DNA from: Treponema sp.
Lineage (GTDB): Bacteria > Spirochaetota > Spirochaetia > Treponematales > Breznakiellaceae
NCBI GenBank assembly: GCA_031288815.1
Contig: JAITQR010000215.1
Location: forward strand, 1-7,027
Reading direction: 5' to 3'
DNA: 7,027 nt
A program made the position numbers and the translations under genes. The notes under the pieces were generated by a model. The model worked only from the letters and a program-made list of their open reading frames with translations, did no database searches and had not been told where the DNA came from. Every line of letters starts with the position of its first letter. Position 1 is the first letter of the stretch. Positions 6,078 through 7,027 of this stretch are shown here, piece by piece.

Positions 6078-6136
6078 AAAATTTCAAAGTATGTCTTTTA
6101 GGCTAATCAAGCTACTACATTGTGGACAGACACTAA

Positions 6137-7027
6137 TCAGGCGTTCTTGGGCTTCGCGCCCCGCCGCTCTTCCCCGGCCCGTTTTTCCCTGCGCCGGGTT
6201 TCCCAGGCGGAGAAACCCAGGAGCGCGGCGGTGGCGAGAAAGACCATCCGGTAGCTTATCATGGCCACCGCCGAACCGATCATGGGGCCCAGGGCGCCGC
6301 CGGCGGAGGAAACCGATGAGTTGAAACCGTAGACGCTGCCCTGGTGATCCTTGTCGGTACTCACCGCGAGGATGGCGTTTAGTACCGGGGCGGCGCCCCC
6401 GAGGCAAAACGAGGACAGGGCCCGAAACACGGTAAGCTGGACCATGTTGGTAACGAAGGCCTGGGGAACCGTCAGGATCGCCCCGGCGGCGAGGCAAAAA
6501 AACAGGGTCCGCCAGTAGCCGAAATGGGCCGAGTACTGGCCCGCCACTATGGAAGCCACCGCGGTGGAAGCCGCCCCGACCCCCAGCACTATCCCCGTGG
6601 CGGAGCCGATGTACCTGCTGTCCTCGGCGATTTCCCGGAGGAACAGGGGCAGCATGGGGGCGGCGGTGGTGTTGGCCGCCTGGATGATAAAGGTACAGAG
6701 CATCAGGGTAATCAGGGTAGGGGATTCCAGAATCGGCTTTACATCCGGAAAGAAACGGATGCGCTCCCCCTTCGCCAGGTGACGCCGGGGCGCCTCGTCT
6801 TCCACCCATTTCAGGACGATGATCCCCGCGCTGGCCAGGGTCAGGCCGGTGCTGAGGAAGGCGATCCGGTGGCCCAGAAAGTCGGAGATAAGCCCGCCCA
6901 TAAGAGGGCCCACGGAGTTGCCGATAGCCACCCCGGTCTGGAGCAGGCCCAGGGCCAGGGCGATCTTGGAAGCCGGGACAATGCCCACGGTAAGGACCGT
7001 GGCCGCCGCTATGGTTCCGGTAAAACA
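6137..7027 (-). CDS. MFS transporter, DHA1-like drug/proton antiporter, N-terminus outside window
   Basis: The frame is open from the right edge to TGA at 6137-6139, giving 297 visible residues; about 100 N-terminal residues are missing if the usual length of near 400 holds. The visible part begins in what is probably transmembrane segment 4. Segment 5 carries GNSVGPLMGG (visible residues 36-45), the motif C (GxxxGPxxGG) of drug:H+ antiporters, followed by ISDFLGHR. A charged central loop comes next (about 70-90, DEAPRRHLAKGERIR), then six more hydrophobic segments and a basic, Lys/Arg-rich cytosolic tail. Such proteins export drugs or metabolites in exchange for protons at the inner membrane; the substrate cannot be told. 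A GTG at 6988 is not a start, because it lies within a helix and the frame continues upstream. No neighbour gene shares its transcript downstream. Confidence 0.85.
   Translation of the reverse strand, partial: CFTGTIAAATVLTVGIVPASKIALALGLLQTGVAIGNSVGPLMGGLISDFLGHRIAFLSTGLTLASAGIIVLKWVEDEAPRRHLAKGERIRFFPDVKPILESPTLITLMLCTFIIQAANTTAAPMLPLFLREIAEDSRYIGSATGIVLGVGAASTAVASIVAGQYSAHFGYWRTLFFCLAAGAILTVPQAFVTNMVQLTVFRALSSFCLGGAAPVLNAILAVSTDKDHQGSVYGFNSSVSSAGGALGPMIGSAVAMISYRMVFLATAALLGFSAWETRRREKRAGEERRGAKPKNA

Noticed and set aside
6084..6809. A 241-codon open frame on the minus strand overlapping the MFS gene.
   Set aside because: It is Gly/Arg/Pro-rich and in the wrong frame over a well-matched transporter, typical of a GC-rich shadow.

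Overview
The window is a compact bacterial chromosomal segment. Its genes are visibly GC-rich, with short or overlapping junctions, and the spacer around 2825-2960 is clearly AT-rich. The gene content suggests a spirochaete of the Treponema/Breznakiellaceae type. It includes a soluble class III nucleotide-cyclase-like protein, a YmdB-family phosphoesterase fold, an RseC-like protein and an 'ACCACCAAGG...CACGAAGG' intergenic repeat. This taxonomic reading is an inference from gene content and style, not a match to a known genome.

Layout from left to right. Bases 1-870 (minus) hold the 5' part of a broken adenine-specific DNA methyltransferase gene of the type III Mod-like class. It runs off the left edge and needs at least three reading-frame changes to be read through. 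Next, on the minus strand, is a tight operon: a TPR protein (2812-2207), a YmdB-family phosphoesterase-fold protein (2180-1323) and an RseC/MucC-like membrane protein (1326-934). The last two overlap by 4 bases. The YmdB-like protein has lost most of the metal ligands of its family and may be a pseudoenzyme. An AT-rich divergent spacer (2813-3050), with a perfect extended -10 element on the plus strand, separates this operon from a 503-residue cytosolic protein with a class III cyclase domain (3051-4562). That domain keeps both metal aspartates and the Asn/Arg transition-state pair.

Convergent to the cyclase gene is a minus-strand pair that also overlaps by 4 bases: a VOC/glyoxalase-fold protein (5613-5221) followed by an SGNH esterase/acyltransferase resembling mycobacterial MsAcT (5224-4583). 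About 520 bases without a convincing gene follow (5614-6136). They hold an 18-base perfect palindrome just upstream of the VOC gene and a long imperfect inverted repeat with arms of about 40 bases. The right end is a DHA1-like MFS drug/proton antiporter on the minus strand, cut off by the window edge.

How the genes may work together. The most suggestive arrangement is a putative nucleotide cyclase transcribed away from an operon encoding a degenerate member of a cyclic-nucleotide phosphodiesterase family, a TPR scaffold and a Cys-rich membrane protein. This could be a small signalling module, but nothing in the sequence proves it. No CRISPR array, tRNA, rRNA, insertion sequence or phage gene was seen.
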